Program-made: the position numbers and the translations under genes | DNA from: Rhodoferax sp. OV413 | GTDB taxonomy: Bacteria > Pseudomonadota > Gammaproteobacteria > Burkholderiales > Burkholderiaceae_C | DNA length: 64,000 nt | Assembly (NCBI RefSeq): GCF_900104385.1 | Contig: NZ_FNJA01000001.1 | Coordinates: 966,386-1,030,385, forward strand | Direction of reading: 5' to 3' | In this document: piece after piece, positions 51,203 through 60,004 of the stretch | Layout: each line of letters begins with the position of its first letter | Position numbering within the stretch: position 1 is the stretch's first letter | The notes under the pieces: generated by a model | Told to the model about the DNA's origin: nothing | What the model saw: the letters and a program-made list of their open reading frames with translations, nothing else | Database searches by the model: none

Positions 51203-51781
51203 TCAATAGTCGGGCTGCCAGTCCACGGTGATGCAGCGTGCCGGCAGGTCGACCTTATCAACGTATACCGCGACGAAAGGCAGCATACGCTCCAACTCCT
51301 GGCTAACGCCCGCTTCATCCAGCGCCTGGTAAGCAACCACTAGCACGGTCTGGGCACCGGTGGCCAGCAGCTCTTTGACCTGGCCCAGGGCGATACCTTC
51401 GCGGTTCACCACGTCCAGGCCGATCAGATCGACCCAGTAGTACTCGTCGGCGGCCGCAGCCGGGAAACTGGTGCGGGCCACGAAGATACGGGCGCCGCGC
51501 AGGGCCTCAGCAGCATCCCGCCCTTCGACCGCTTGGGCCTGGGCTACGATGCCACCAGAATGTTCTTTGGCTTCCACCACACGCAGTAGCTTGGTGCCGG
51601 CAAAGGTTTTCGCGCCCCGCTCAGTGGGCAGCAAATACCAGCGTTTGGAAGAAAAAAGCGCCTCGGGTGTGGCGCTGTGGGAGACGACTTTGAACCAGCC
51701 TTTAATCCCCCAGGCATCACCCACGCGCCCTACTTCTACGGCATCCGCCGGCAATTCAGCGGTATCTAGAGAGGGCATCAT
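51203..51781 (-). CDS. rimM: 16S rRNA processing protein RimM
   Basis: 192 aa from MMPSLDTAELP. N-terminal RimM domain (VEVGRVGDAWGIKGWFKV) and C-terminal PRC barrel (EYYWVDLIGLDVV). Binds S19 and assists 30S head assembly. The frame extends upstream to overlap rpsP, but the chosen start leaves a 40-bp gap and fits family length. Confidence 0.95.
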   Translation of the reverse strand: MMPSLDTAELPADAVEVGRVGDAWGIKGWFKVVSHSATPEALFSSKRWYLLPTERGAKTFAGTKLLRVVEAKEHSGGIVAQAQAVEGRDAAEALRGARIFVARTSFPAAAADEYYWVDLIGLDVVNREGIALGQVKELLATGAQTVLVVAYQALDEAGVSQELERMLPFVAVYVDKVDLPARCITVDWQPDY

Positions 51782-51821
51782 GGGTGCTGCGAAGCAAGCG
51801 CCAAGCGCCTGCTGTTCAAAA

Positions 51822-52082
51822 TTAAGCGGCTGGGGCTGCTTTTTTGGCAGCTTGTGCAATCAGGCGTTCCACCGTGGGGGAAGCCTGGGCACCAACGCTA
51901 CGCCAGTGGGTCAGGCGGTCTTGTGCAATGCGGATGCTTTCTTCATTGGCGGTGGCGATCGGGTTGTAGAAACCGATGCGCTCAATGAAACGACCGTCGC
52001 GGCGGGTGCGCTTGTCGGTCACAACGATATTGAAAAACGGGCGTGCTTTTGCACCGCCACGGGCGAGTCGAATAACGACCAT
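51822..52082 (-). CDS. rpsP: 30S ribosomal protein S16
   Basis: 86 aa. [21 protein letters not shown] is the standard N-terminus apart from length, and the protein is full length with an Ala/Lys tail. First gene of the S16-RimM-TrmD-L19 operon; the promoter lies about 135 bp upstream. Confidence 0.98.
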   Translation of the reverse strand: MVVIRLARGGAKARPFFNIVVTDKRTRRDGRFIERIGFYNPIATANEESIRIAQDRLTHWRSVGAQASPTVERLIAQAAKKAAPAA

Positions 52083-52214
52083 GATTTATCCTTCGGGGTG
52101 GCTGAAAATAATTCCAACCGATTGCCATAAGTGCCAAGCGGGCACCTGGCGTTTTATTCCAGCGTTGAGACACGCAACTGACCACCTAGCCAGTGACACG
52201 CTGAAAAGCCTTCC

Positions 52215-52244
52215 ATTATACCTTTACCCAAGCCCATCACTCAA
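52215..52244 (-). promoter_or_regulatory. Sigma-70 promoter of the rpsP operon
   Basis: TTGAGT (-35) and a perfect TATAAT (-10) separated by 18 bp on the minus strand, giving a leader of roughly 125 nt. The -35 box overlaps the first base of the divergent acetyltransferase gene. Confidence 0.7.
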
Positions 52245-52765
52245 TGCCCACGATACGCCCCACCCGCGACGAAGATATGAGCGCCGTCGCCGCCATCTAC
52301 ACCCACCACGTACTGCACGGAACAGGCACCTTTGAAACCACCCCACCCAGCAACGAAGAAATGGCCGGCCGCCGTGCAGATGTGCTAGCCAAAGGCCTTC
52401 CCTACCTGGTGCTGGAAGATGCGGGGGTGATACAGGGCTTTGCCTATTGCAACTGGTTCAAGCCCCGCCCCGCATACCGCTTCTCGGCCGAAGACTCGGT
52501 GTATTTGGCCCCGAATACCGGCGGCAAAGGCCTGGGGCGCATCCTGCTCGCCGAACTCATGACACAGGCAGAACGCGCAGGTGTACGCAAGCTGATTGCC
52601 GTGATTGGCGATTCGGCCAACGCCGGCTCCATCGGCGTGCACCGCAGCCTGGGATTCCACCAGGTTGGCGTGCTCAGCGCCTGTGGATGGAAGTTTGGCC
52701 GCTGGCTGGACGTTGTACTGATGGAAAAATTCATTGGCGCCGGCAACACCAGTTCCCCTGAATAA
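52244..52765 (+). CDS. GNAT N-acetyltransferase (Pat/YncA type)
   Basis: 173 aa. TIRPTRDEDMSAVAAIYTHHV opens the fold. The acetyl-CoA loop is modified to GGKGLGRILL, and VIGDSANAGSIGVHRSLGF is typical of phosphinothricin/methionine-sulfoximine acetyltransferase-like enzymes. The amine acceptor is unknown. It stops 9 nt before a TM2 protein gene. Confidence 0.9.
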   Translation: MPTIRPTRDEDMSAVAAIYTHHVLHGTGTFETTPPSNEEMAGRRADVLAKGLPYLVLEDAGVIQGFAYCNWFKPRPAYRFSAEDSVYLAPNTGGKGLGRILLAELMTQAERAGVRKLIAVIGDSANAGSIGVHRSLGFHQVGVLSACGWKFGRWLDVVLMEKFIGAGNTSSPE

Positions 52766-52774
52766 TCAGGTCCT

Positions 52775-53221
52775 ATGAAAAACAAAACTTTGGCCGCCTG
52801 GTTGGCATTTCTGGGTGGCCCGCTGGGGCTGCACCGCTTTTATTTACGTGGCCTGGGTGATATCTGGGGCTGGCTGTTCATGCTGCCGACGGCGCTGGGG
52901 CTATATGGCATTCAACGCGTGCAAGCCCTGGGTCTGGACGACCACTGGAGCTGGGTTTTGATTCCACTGCTGGGGTTGAGCATTGCAGCAAGCGCGCTGT
53001 CGGCACTGGTTTTTGGCCTGATGGCGCCCGAAAAGTGGAACGCCAAGTTCAATCCCGCTGGCGCATCGGATGCGCCAGCCGGTCAAACCAATTGGCTCAC
53101 GGTGGGTGCGCTGGTATGCGCCCTGCTGATAGGCGCAAGCACCCTGATGGCCAGTCTGGCCTTCAGCTTCCAGCGCTACTTCGAATACCAGATCGAAGAA
53201 GCGCAGAAGATAAGCCAGTAG
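52775..53221 (+). CDS. TM2-domain membrane protein
   Basis: 148 aa. An N-terminal TM2 module (LAAWLAFLGGPLGLHRFYL, then GWLFMLPTALGLYGI), a third hydrophobic segment (about 66-88) and a fourth (about 108-130). Inner-membrane protein of unknown function. Its stop directly abuts the stop of the convergent phosphate transporter gene. Confidence 0.78.
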   Translation: MKNKTLAAWLAFLGGPLGLHRFYLRGLGDIWGWLFMLPTALGLYGIQRVQALGLDDHWSWVLIPLLGLSIAASALSALVFGLMAPEKWNAKFNPAGASDAPAGQTNWLTVGALVCALLIGASTLMASLAFSFQRYFEYQIEEAQKISQ

Positions 53222-54232
53222 TTAAAAAATCTGCAGGCTCAGCCAGTAAGCGATCGCGGCCACAAAGGCACTGGCGGGAATGGTGAAAATCCAGGCCCAA
53301 ACTATGGTGCCAGCCACTCCCCAACGCACAGCACTGGCGCGCTGGGTCGACCCCACGCCCACGATGGCACCGGTAATCGTGTGGGTCGTCGACACAGGAA
53401 CCCCCAGTGCAGTTGCCAGAAACAAGGTCAGGGCGCCGCCGGTTTCTGCGCAAAACCCACCGACCGGCTTGAGCTTGGTGATCTTCTGCCCCATGGTTTT
53501 CACGATGCGCCAGCCACCGAACATGGTGCCCATGGCAATCGCGGTATAGCAGCAGACGATCGCCCAGGTCGGCGGCGATGCATCCGTTGAAGCCGAATAA
53601 CCGGTGGCGATCAGCAGCATCCAGATGATGCCTATGGTTTTTTGCGCATCATTGCCACCATGACCCAAGCTATAGGCACCGGCGGACACCAGCTGCAGAC
53701 GCCGGAACCAGCGGTCCACCTTGGACGGAGTCGCCCGACGACACACCCAGGCCACCAGCACCATCATCAACGACCCCAGCATGAAGCCCAGCACGGGGGA
53801 GATGAAGATGAATGCCACCGTCTTGAGAATCCCGCTGGAGACCAGTGCGCTGGAACCGGCTTTGCCCATCACGGCCCCCACAATGCCGCCAATCAGCGCA
53901 TGCGATGAACTGCTGGGGATACCGTAGTACCAGGTGACAAAATTCCAAAAAATCGCCCCCACCAGAGCACCAAACACCACATGGACATCCACCACACCCG
54001 CATCGGCAATACCCTTACCCACGGTCGCCGCCACACTCAGGTGAAAGATGAAAATTGCAATGAAATTGAAGAATGCCGCAAACACCACGGCCTGCGCGGG
54101 CTTCAACACGCCGGTGGACACCACTGTGGCAATCGAATTGGCCGCGTCATGAAACCCGTTCATGAAGTCGAACAGCAAAGCCAGCACCACCAAGAGCACT
54201 ACCACCCACAAACCTACCTGCACCGTTGCCAT
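53222..54232 (-). CDS. pit: PiT-family inorganic phosphate transporter
   Basis: 336 aa with about ten membrane helices and the duplicated PiT signatures NGFHDAANSIATVV and GGNDAQKTIGI. Low-affinity, ion-coupled phosphate (or metal-phosphate) uptake. It lies 13 nt downstream of a DUF47/PhoU-like gene, the usual two-gene unit. Confidence 0.95.
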   Translation of the reverse strand: MATVQVGLWVVVLLVVLALLFDFMNGFHDAANSIATVVSTGVLKPAQAVVFAAFFNFIAIFIFHLSVAATVGKGIADAGVVDVHVVFGALVGAIFWNFVTWYYGIPSSSSHALIGGIVGAVMGKAGSSALVSSGILKTVAFIFISPVLGFMLGSLMMVLVAWVCRRATPSKVDRWFRRLQLVSAGAYSLGHGGNDAQKTIGIIWMLLIATGYSASTDASPPTWAIVCCYTAIAMGTMFGGWRIVKTMGQKITKLKPVGGFCAETGGALTLFLATALGVPVSTTHTITGAIVGVGSTQRASAVRWGVAGTIVWAWIFTIPASAFVAAIAYWLSLQIF

Positions 54233-54245
54233 GTAATGCCCCGGA

Positions 54246-54893
54246 TCAGGAGTTCTCGAGGACGATGCCCTCGATCAGATTGGCCACGTCCTCGCATTTA
54301 TCGGTAATGGTTTCCAGCAGCTCGTAAATGGCCTTGAGCTTGATCACCTCCCGCACATCAGGCTCTTCGCGAAACAGCTTGCTCATGGCAGAGCGCATCA
54401 CACGGTCGGCATCCGACTCCAGGCGGTCGATTTCTTCGCAGGTCTTCAAAGCCGCTTCCGCGGTGGCGGGCTCGGCGATCTTGGACAGCATGTAAACAGC
54501 GTCTTTCAAGCGCTCGCAGCATTTCACGCTCAGCTCGGTCAAACGAGAGATTTCGTCCGTCATGTGCCGCACGTCGTACAAGGCCATCGTTTCGGCAGAG
54601 TCCTGAATCAGGTCAGCCACGTCATCCATGGTGTTGATCAGCTTATGAATCTGCTCACGGTCAATTGGCGTGATGAAGGTCTTGTGCAACATCTTGTTGA
54701 CATCGTGGGTCACACGGTCAGCTGCACTCTCGGCAATATCGACATCGCGGTTGTATTTTTCGCGCAAATGCGGATCGTTGTAATTGGCCACCAACTGCGA
54801 GAAGGCACGCGCAGCTTCCACAATGCGGTCTGCATGCTGGTTGAACATTTCGAAAAAATTGCCTTCACGCGGCAAAAGCTTGCCAAACAGCAT
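54246..54893 (-). CDS. DUF47 PhoU-like regulator of the Pit transporter
   Basis: 215 aa from MLFGKLLPREGNFFEMFNQHAD. All-helical PhoU-like protein (repeated helical hairpins with DRVTHDVNKML and conserved acidic metal-binding residues), thought to modulate the adjacent Pit transporter. An in-frame ATG at 54968 adds an unlikely extension. The 264-bp region upstream (54894-55157) shows no gene or clear motif. Confidence 0.9.
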   Translation of the reverse strand: MLFGKLLPREGNFFEMFNQHADRIVEAARAFSQLVANYNDPHLREKYNRDVDIAESAADRVTHDVNKMLHKTFITPIDREQIHKLINTMDDVADLIQDSAETMALYDVRHMTDEISRLTELSVKCCERLKDAVYMLSKIAEPATAEAALKTCEEIDRLESDADRVMRSAMSKLFREEPDVREVIKLKAIYELLETITDKCEDVANLIEGIVLENS

Positions 54894-55157
54894 GGCGGAA
54901 CTCCTATGGGGGATTGCGTCAAAAATATGACAAATAAATGACTGCGCGGAGTTTAACCGGCCACACAAGCCCCGCCTTGGCGGCGCGCTGGATGCGTGGA
55001 TGCTGAAAAGATGTGCTGCGACGTACCGCCGAAAGCGGCAAGCAGCTGAAAAATACGGGTTGGAGGGGAGAGGAGAGCAAATATGCTGCCGCTGTAGCGG
55101 GCAGCCAACTTATTCGAGGCGCTGGAGCCCTGATCGGCCCCAGCAGCACACACTACC

Positions 55158-55514
55158 TCAGCGGCGGATACGGCGAAGTGCGATCACACCCATCAGCACC
55201 AGCCCGGCCACCAGCATGCGGCCATCTTCATCTCCCGTTTCCTCAGAAACAGAAGCCTCAGCCGGCGCACTGCCAGCCACAAAAGAACCGCCAGAGGATT
55301 CGCGGCTACGAGAGGCAGGCGAAAACCCGGTCTTCACCATGCCTGTTTGCAGCGACTGCACAAGCGCGTCCATGCCTGCCATGTCCTTGCTGGCGCCCAC
55401 AGGGACCTGAGCCATTGCGGCCGAGGCATTGGCCTGAGAACTTGTAGCGGATGCGGAAGCTACCGCAGCAAAACCAACGACTGCCGCGACCAAGATGTGA
55501 ATCAGTTTTTTCAT
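55158..55514 (-). CDS. Small exported protein with C-terminal sorting-like anchor
   Basis: 118 aa from MKKLIHILVAAVVGFAAVAS (signal peptide, cleavage near ASA). The mature part is Ser/Ala-rich and low complexity. The end is tripartite: an acidic stretch (EETGDEDG), a hydrophobic helix (MLVAGLVLMGVIAL) and RRIRR. This matches the layout of PEP-CTERM/exosortase substrates but without a Pro-Glu-Pro motif. It is beside an exopolysaccharide gene, the usual neighbourhood of such systems. No exosortase is in the window. An ATG five codons upstream is possible. Confidence 0.6.
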   Translation of the reverse strand: MKKLIHILVAAVVGFAAVASASATSSQANASAAMAQVPVGASKDMAGMDALVQSLQTGMVKTGFSPASRSRESSGGSFVAGSAPAEASVSEETGDEDGRMLVAGLVLMGVIALRRIRR

Positions 55515-55666
55515 AAAAAGCCCATTCATGGATAAGGACAGGGATGAAATAGCAACATCCATGCCGAACCTATGGAAAACCCCGATGGAAATTTAGAATT
55601 CCCAATAAAAACAACATGTTGCATTGCAACATATTAATTAAACAAATGTTGTGTACAGATGTAACT

Positions 55667-55683
55667 TTCTTACTATGTAAGAA
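55667..55683. promoter_or_regulatory. Inverted repeat in the AT-rich region before the EPS gene
   Basis: TTCTTAC-TAT-GTAAGAA, perfect 7-bp arms, within a 271-bp intergenic region (55515-55785) far more AT-rich than its surroundings. The region also has CAACATGTTG and ATGTTGCA/TGCAACAT palindromes near 55614-55632. Likely a regulated promoter region for one or both divergent genes. Confidence 0.45.
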
Positions 55684-55785
55684 ATATCGACAGGCCACGC
55701 ACATTTTTAGGGCCACTAGTACCCCAATCATTGGTACATTTGCGTGTATTTTTTGCTATAGAGAAGCTCATTTCTACAACTCCTC

Positions 55786-57180
55786 ATGATAAACGCTCTT
55801 GACAAACAAAAGAATTTCTTGCGTCCGAGCTTTACGCTGCCCGGAGCGCTGGAAGCCTTTCTTGATCCCGTGGTTACCATGGTTACCTTGGCTGCCTGTC
55901 TGGCCTGGTATGCGCATCCACTGTCGGCGCGCTACATCATTCTGGGAGTGATTGCTTTTTCGCTGTCTTTTCCAGGCAATGTGGGCTTTCACGAGCCGCC
56001 CCAGCGCATGGTGCGCAAGCTTTTGACCAACTGGCTGGTGTTCCTGGTCATCCTGGGCGGCTTTGGCGTGGCCACGGGTTATATGAAGAGCTTTACCCGC
56101 CCGGTGCTGATTGCCTGGGCGGTGCTCACGCCAATGGTCCAGATCGGTAGCCATTTCTTTCTGCGCTGGGCGCTGCCCAAAGCCATTACCGGCAGCGGAC
56201 AGCAACGCCGGGTGGTGATTACCGGCGTGAACGAAGTGGGCCTGCGCTTGCTGCACGAGTTTGAATCCAACCCCTACCTGAATACCCGCGTGCTCGGCTT
56301 TTTTGACGACCGCAGCTCGGACCGCCTGGGCGAGTTAGGCAAAGTGCCGATGCTGGGACGCATGTCGGATCTGGCGGAATTCATGAAGACCAGCAACGTG
56401 GAAGCCATTTACCTGGCCCTGCCCATGGCCTCTCAGCCGCGCATCCTGGCCGTGCTGGACGACCTCAAGGACACCACAGCATCGATCTACTTTGTGCCGG
56501 ATATTTTCATGACCGACCTGATCCAGGGTCGCCTGGCGAATGTGGGGCCGATGCCGGTGATGGCCGTCTGCGAAACCCCGTTCAACGGCATGAGCGGCGT
56601 GATCAAGCGCGCATCGGACATCTTCATCTCGCTGATGATTTTGATACTGGCATCGCCGATCTTTCTGGCGCTGGCATTGGCGGTTAAGTTCACCTCCCCC
56701 GGCCCTATCATCTTCAAGCAGCGCCGCTACGGGCTGGATGGCAAAGAAATCCTGGTCTACAAATTTCGCTCCATGACCACCGAGGACAATGGTGCTGTGG
56801 TCAAGCAGGCGACCAAGAACGACAGCCGCATCACGCCGCTGGGCGCGATTCTGCGCAAGACCTCGCTGGACGAGCTACCGCAGTTCTTCAACGTGCTGCA
56901 GGGCCGCATGAGCATCGTCGGGCCGCGCCCGCATGCGGTGGCACACAACGAAACCTACCGCAAGTTGGTCAAGGGCTATATGGTGCGGCACAAGGTCAAG
57001 CCAGGCATTACCGGCTGGGCCCAGGTCAGCGGCTACCGGGGCGAGACCGACACCATCGACAAGATGGAAAAGCGCATCGACTACGACCTGGAATACCTGC
57101 GCAACTGGTCGCTGGGCTTTGACCTGTGGATCATCGTCAAAACCGTGTTGGTAGTGTTGAACGACAAGAAGGCCTACTGA
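55786..57180 (+). CDS. Undecaprenyl-phosphate glucose phosphotransferase (WcaJ-type)
   Basis: 464 aa. Four N-terminal hydrophobic helices (about 30-140), a nucleotide-binding-like central domain (VVITGVNEVGLRLL), a fifth membrane segment (about 280-305), and the C-terminal bacterial sugar transferase domain with VYKFRSM, DELPQF and GPRPHAV. It transfers a sugar phosphate to the lipid carrier and starts exopolysaccharide repeat-unit synthesis. No other EPS genes are in the window; it stands alone with the small CTERM-like protein. Confidence 0.93.
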   Translation: MINALDKQKNFLRPSFTLPGALEAFLDPVVTMVTLAACLAWYAHPLSARYIILGVIAFSLSFPGNVGFHEPPQRMVRKLLTNWLVFLVILGGFGVATGYMKSFTRPVLIAWAVLTPMVQIGSHFFLRWALPKAITGSGQQRRVVITGVNEVGLRLLHEFESNPYLNTRVLGFFDDRSSDRLGELGKVPMLGRMSDLAEFMKTSNVEAIYLALPMASQPRILAVLDDLKDTTASIYFVPDIFMTDLIQGRLANVGPMPVMAVCETPFNGMSGVIKRASDIFISLMILILASPIFLALALAVKFTSPGPIIFKQRRYGLDGKEILVYKFRSMTTEDNGAVVKQATKNDSRITPLGAILRKTSLDELPQFFNVLQGRMSIVGPRPHAVAHNETYRKLVKGYMVRHKVKPGITGWAQVSGYRGETDTIDKMEKRIDYDLEYLRNWSLGFDLWIIVKTVLVVLNDKKAY

Positions 57181-57195
57181 GGCCGCCTGCTATAC

Positions 57196-57251
57196 CTTGT
57201 ATAGCTGCTGGCGCAAGCGGAATAAGCGCCAGCAACCTGTTTGGCTTATAA
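57196..57251 (+). repeat. Dispersed hairpin element, copy 11 (supplies the folK 3' end)
   Basis: GTATAGCTGCTGGCGC, then GCGCCAGC completing a perfect 8-bp stem, AACCTG and TTTGGCTTATAA. Its tail complement provides the last Leu codon and TAA of folK. Confidence 0.85.
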
Positions 57252-57722
57252 CTTCTCGATCGCCTGGTCGCGCACCGCACCCAGCTGCTTGGGCGTGACC
57301 AGTGCCGGTGCAATCTCGGCCAGCGGCCGCAGCACAAAGGCCCGCTGCGCCATGCGCGGATGTGGCATGGTCAGCGCCGGGCTGTGGATCTGCCCGCTGC
57401 CGAACAAGAGAATATCCAGATCCAGCGTACGCGGTGCATTGCGGTACGGCCGTTTGCGGCCTGCCGATTGCTCTATTTTCTGTAGCTGCTCCAGCAGATC
57501 TGGTGCGCACAGGCTCGTGATTACTTCCACAACAGCATTCACATAGTCCGGGCCATCGGAATCGATGGGCGTAGTCAGGTACAGCGACGAACGCTGGCCC
57601 ACCTCGGTCTGCGGCAGGGCATGGATGGCATCCATGGCGTTGCGCACGGTCTGTGCGGCATCGCCCAGATTGGCGCCTAGCGCCACATAGGCTGTGACCG
57701 GCTCCCGCACCGCTTCAAGCAT
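57246..57722 (-). CDS. folK: 2-amino-4-hydroxy-6-hydroxymethyldihydropteridine diphosphokinase
   Basis: 158 aa from an ATG overlapping the pcnB stop; a GTG four codons in is an alternative. It pyrophosphorylates the pterin alcohol in folate synthesis. Signatures YVALGANLGD and RTLDLDILLFG are intact. The gene ends inside a dispersed element. pcnB-folK is a common betaproteobacterial pairing. Confidence 0.94.
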   Translation of the reverse strand: MLEAVREPVTAYVALGANLGDAAQTVRNAMDAIHALPQTEVGQRSSLYLTTPIDSDGPDYVNAVVEVITSLCAPDLLEQLQKIEQSAGRKRPYRNAPRTLDLDILLFGSGQIHSPALTMPHPRMAQRAFVLRPLAEIAPALVTPKQLGAVRDQAIEKL

Positions 57723-59250
57723 CCGAGCCGGCAACCGGCGCACCACCGCCACTGGGCTTGCGGCGACGGCGGCGTTTCTTGGGCGCGGCGGCAGCATCCG
57801 ACTCATGGGCGGCCTCCACCGGGCCTGCAGCAGCGCCCTCTTTCGGCTGCGTGACCACGCGGGGCACGCGCACCGGGCGCTGGCGCCGGCTCTGCTCGTC
57901 GCGGGCCTGGGCCAGCAGGTCTTCGCGCTGGTCGTCGCTGCCGGTGGTGAATTCCTGCCACCAGTCGGCAATCACCTGCTCCACCTCGCCGGCGTCGGCA
58001 CGCAGCCGCATGAAGTCGAAGGCGGCGCGGAAGCGCGGCTGGTCGATCATGCCGTAGGGGCCGCTGCCCACGCGCTTCTCGAAGCGCGGTTGCATCAGCC
58101 AGGTTTCGCGCATATCGCCAGCCAGCCGGCCGCGACCGGAGACATCGCCGATACGCGCGTTGAACACGTCTTCCACCGCATCCTGCAGCGCCGCAAACGA
58201 GGGCTGCTGGCCCGAGCGGGCGGCCCAGCCGTCGCGCACATCGGCCCACAGCACGCAGGCCAGCAGGAAGCTGGGCGCCACCGGCTTGCCTTCGCCGACA
58301 CGGCGGTCAGTGTCCTGCAGCGCGGCCAGCACAAACGGCTGGTCGGCACGCTCCACCACCACGTCGAGCAGCGGGTAGATGCCGGTCGCCATGCCCAGCT
58401 TGCGTAGTTGGGCGATGGTGGCGACCGCGTGGCCGGTTTGCAGCAGCTTGAGCATTTCATCGAACAAGCGGCTTTGGGGTACATCGGCCAGCAACTTCTG
58501 CGAATTCACCAGCGGCGCCGCGGTTTTGGGTTCGATGCTGAAGCCCAGCGGCCCGAGCTTGGCAGCAAAACGCACGGCGCGGATGATGCGCACCGGGTCT
58601 TCGCGGTAGCGCGTGGCCGGGTCGCCAATCATGCGGATGATGCGGTTTTTGCTGTCCTTCAGGCCACCGTGGTAGTCGACCACGATCTGGCTCTTGGGGT
58701 CGTAGTACATGGCGTTGATGGTGAAGTCGCGGCGCGCGGCATCCTCGTCGTGCGGGCCCCAGACGTTGTCGCGCAGCACCCGGCCGCTGGAATCAACGGC
58801 GTGCTTCATGTTCGCCAGCTCGCTCTTGCTGGTGCGCTCGTTGCCGGCCACCTGCTCGGCGGCCGCGTTGTCCATGTAGGCGCGGAAGGTGGAGACCTCG
58901 ATGACCTCGTTCTCGCGGCCACGGCCGTAAACCACATGGACAATCCGGAAGCGCCGGCCAATGATGAAGGCACGGCGGAACAGGCCCTTGACCTGCTCAG
59001 GCGTGGCATTGGTGGCCACGTCGAAGTCCTTGGGGCGCAGACCGACCAGCAGGTCGCGTACCGCGCCGCCGACGATGTAAGCCTCAAACCCGGCCTGCTG
59101 CAAGGTGCTGACCACGTTGAGCGCCCGTTCGTCCACCAGGGCGGGGTTGATGCCGTGCTCGGAAACGGGGATTTCTGCGCGCTTGCCGAACTTCGGCTTT
59201 TTGGCGGCGGGCTTTTTGCCCAGCAATTTATCGATGAAGGTCTTGATCAT
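57715..59250 (-). CDS. pcnB: Poly(A) polymerase I
   Basis: 511 aa from MIKTFIDKLLGKKPAAKKPK. The nucleotidyltransferase core has VGGAVRDLLVG and DFDVATNATP. A basic N-terminal extension precedes it and a strongly basic C-terminal tail (KKRRRRRKPSG, about 490-500) follows. It adds 3' poly(A) tails that mark RNA for decay. The gene begins 14 nt after one arm of a 21-bp inverted repeat and overlaps folK at its end. Confidence 0.95.
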   Translation of the reverse strand: MIKTFIDKLLGKKPAAKKPKFGKRAEIPVSEHGINPALVDERALNVVSTLQQAGFEAYIVGGAVRDLLVGLRPKDFDVATNATPEQVKGLFRRAFIIGRRFRIVHVVYGRGRENEVIEVSTFRAYMDNAAAEQVAGNERTSKSELANMKHAVDSSGRVLRDNVWGPHDEDAARRDFTINAMYYDPKSQIVVDYHGGLKDSKNRIIRMIGDPATRYREDPVRIIRAVRFAAKLGPLGFSIEPKTAAPLVNSQKLLADVPQSRLFDEMLKLLQTGHAVATIAQLRKLGMATGIYPLLDVVVERADQPFVLAALQDTDRRVGEGKPVAPSFLLACVLWADVRDGWAARSGQQPSFAALQDAVEDVFNARIGDVSGRGRLAGDMRETWLMQPRFEKRVGSGPYGMIDQPRFRAAFDFMRLRADAGEVEQVIADWWQEFTTGSDDQREDLLAQARDEQSRRQRPVRVPRVVTQPKEGAAAGPVEAAHESDAAAAPKKRRRRRKPSGGGAPVAGSDA

Positions 59251-59263
59251 GGGAATGGTGTAA

Positions 59264-59322
59264 GACTTACGCAACCTCCGGCGGGCGGGCTCGGGAGCCA
59301 ACCGCCGGAGGTTGCGTAAGTC
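59264..59322. repeat. Perfect 21-bp inverted repeat between the HAD gene and pcnB
   Basis: Arms at 59264-59284 and 59302-59322 (GACTTACGCAACCTCCGG... and complement) around 17 nt, in which GGCTC/GAGCC can pair further. The right arm contains the HAD stop codon. No T-run follows, so it is not a typical terminator. It would form a very stable hairpin in the shared mRNA upstream of pcnB. Confidence 0.93.
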
Positions 59323-60004
59323 ATGGAGTAAACAGGTCCAGTATGCGCCATCCGCGTTCGGTGGCAATCGCGCGCAAACGCGCATCGGGGTTGGTGGCCA
59401 CCGGGTGCTGGACTTTTTCGAGCAGCGACAGGTCGTTGATCGAGTCGGAGTAAAAAGTCGCCTCCACATCGCCCCAGCCCCAACCGCGATGGGCCAGCCA
59501 GTCTTCGACCCGGGTGATCTTGCCCTCGCGGAACGAGGGCACGCCCTGGATCTTGCCGGTGATCCAGCCGCTGGCATCGTGCTCCAGGTCCACGGCAATC
59601 AACTCGTCCACCCCCAGCGCCTGGGCGATGGGGCGGGTCACAAACGCATTGGTGGCAGTGACGATGACCACTTGGTCACCCGCCTCCTGGTGCTGGCGCA
59701 ACAGCTCCCGCGCTACCGGCTTGATGACCGGCAGCACGACAGTGCGCATGAAGTCTGCGTGAGCAGCTATCGATTTCGCAGCACCCTGGCGGCGCGCGGC
59801 GTCTGTGGCAAACCGCACGTACTCGTGGATGTCGAGGGTACCGGCCTTGTAATGGGCGTAGAAGTCGTCGTTGCGCTGCTGGAACACCACCGGGTCGGTC
59901 CAGCCGATGGAGGTGGTGTAGGCGCCCCAGGCGTAGTCCGAATCGATCGGTATCAGCGTGTGGTCCAGGTCAAACAGCGCCAGCTTCACGGGATGGTCTT
60001 TCAA
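59321..60004 (-). CDS. HAD-superfamily hydrolase, subfamily IB (SerB-like)
   Basis: 227 aa from a TTG whose codon overlaps the hda stop. Motif I is LFDLDHTLIP (nucleophile Asp and acid/base Asp), motif II VTATN, and motif III/IV FYSDSINDLSLL. It dephosphorylates a small phosphorylated metabolite such as phosphoserine or histidinol phosphate; the true substrate is unknown. It lies between hda and pcnB. Confidence 0.9.
   Translation of the reverse strand: MKDHPVKLALFDLDHTLIPIDSDYAWGAYTTSIGWTDPVVFQQRNDDFYAHYKAGTLDIHEYVRFATDAARRQGAAKSIAAHADFMRTVVLPVIKPVARELLRQHQEAGDQVVIVTATNAFVTRPIAQALGVDELIAVDLEHDASGWITGKIQGVPSFREGKITRVEDWLAHRGWGWGDVEATFYSDSINDLSLLEKVQHPVATNPDARLRAIATERGWRILDLFTP

Noticed and set aside
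59757-59795. Partial element head (ATAGCTGCTCACGCA on the minus strand) in the HAD gene
   Set aside because: Only the 15-bp head matches; the central block and tail are missing and the residues align with the family.
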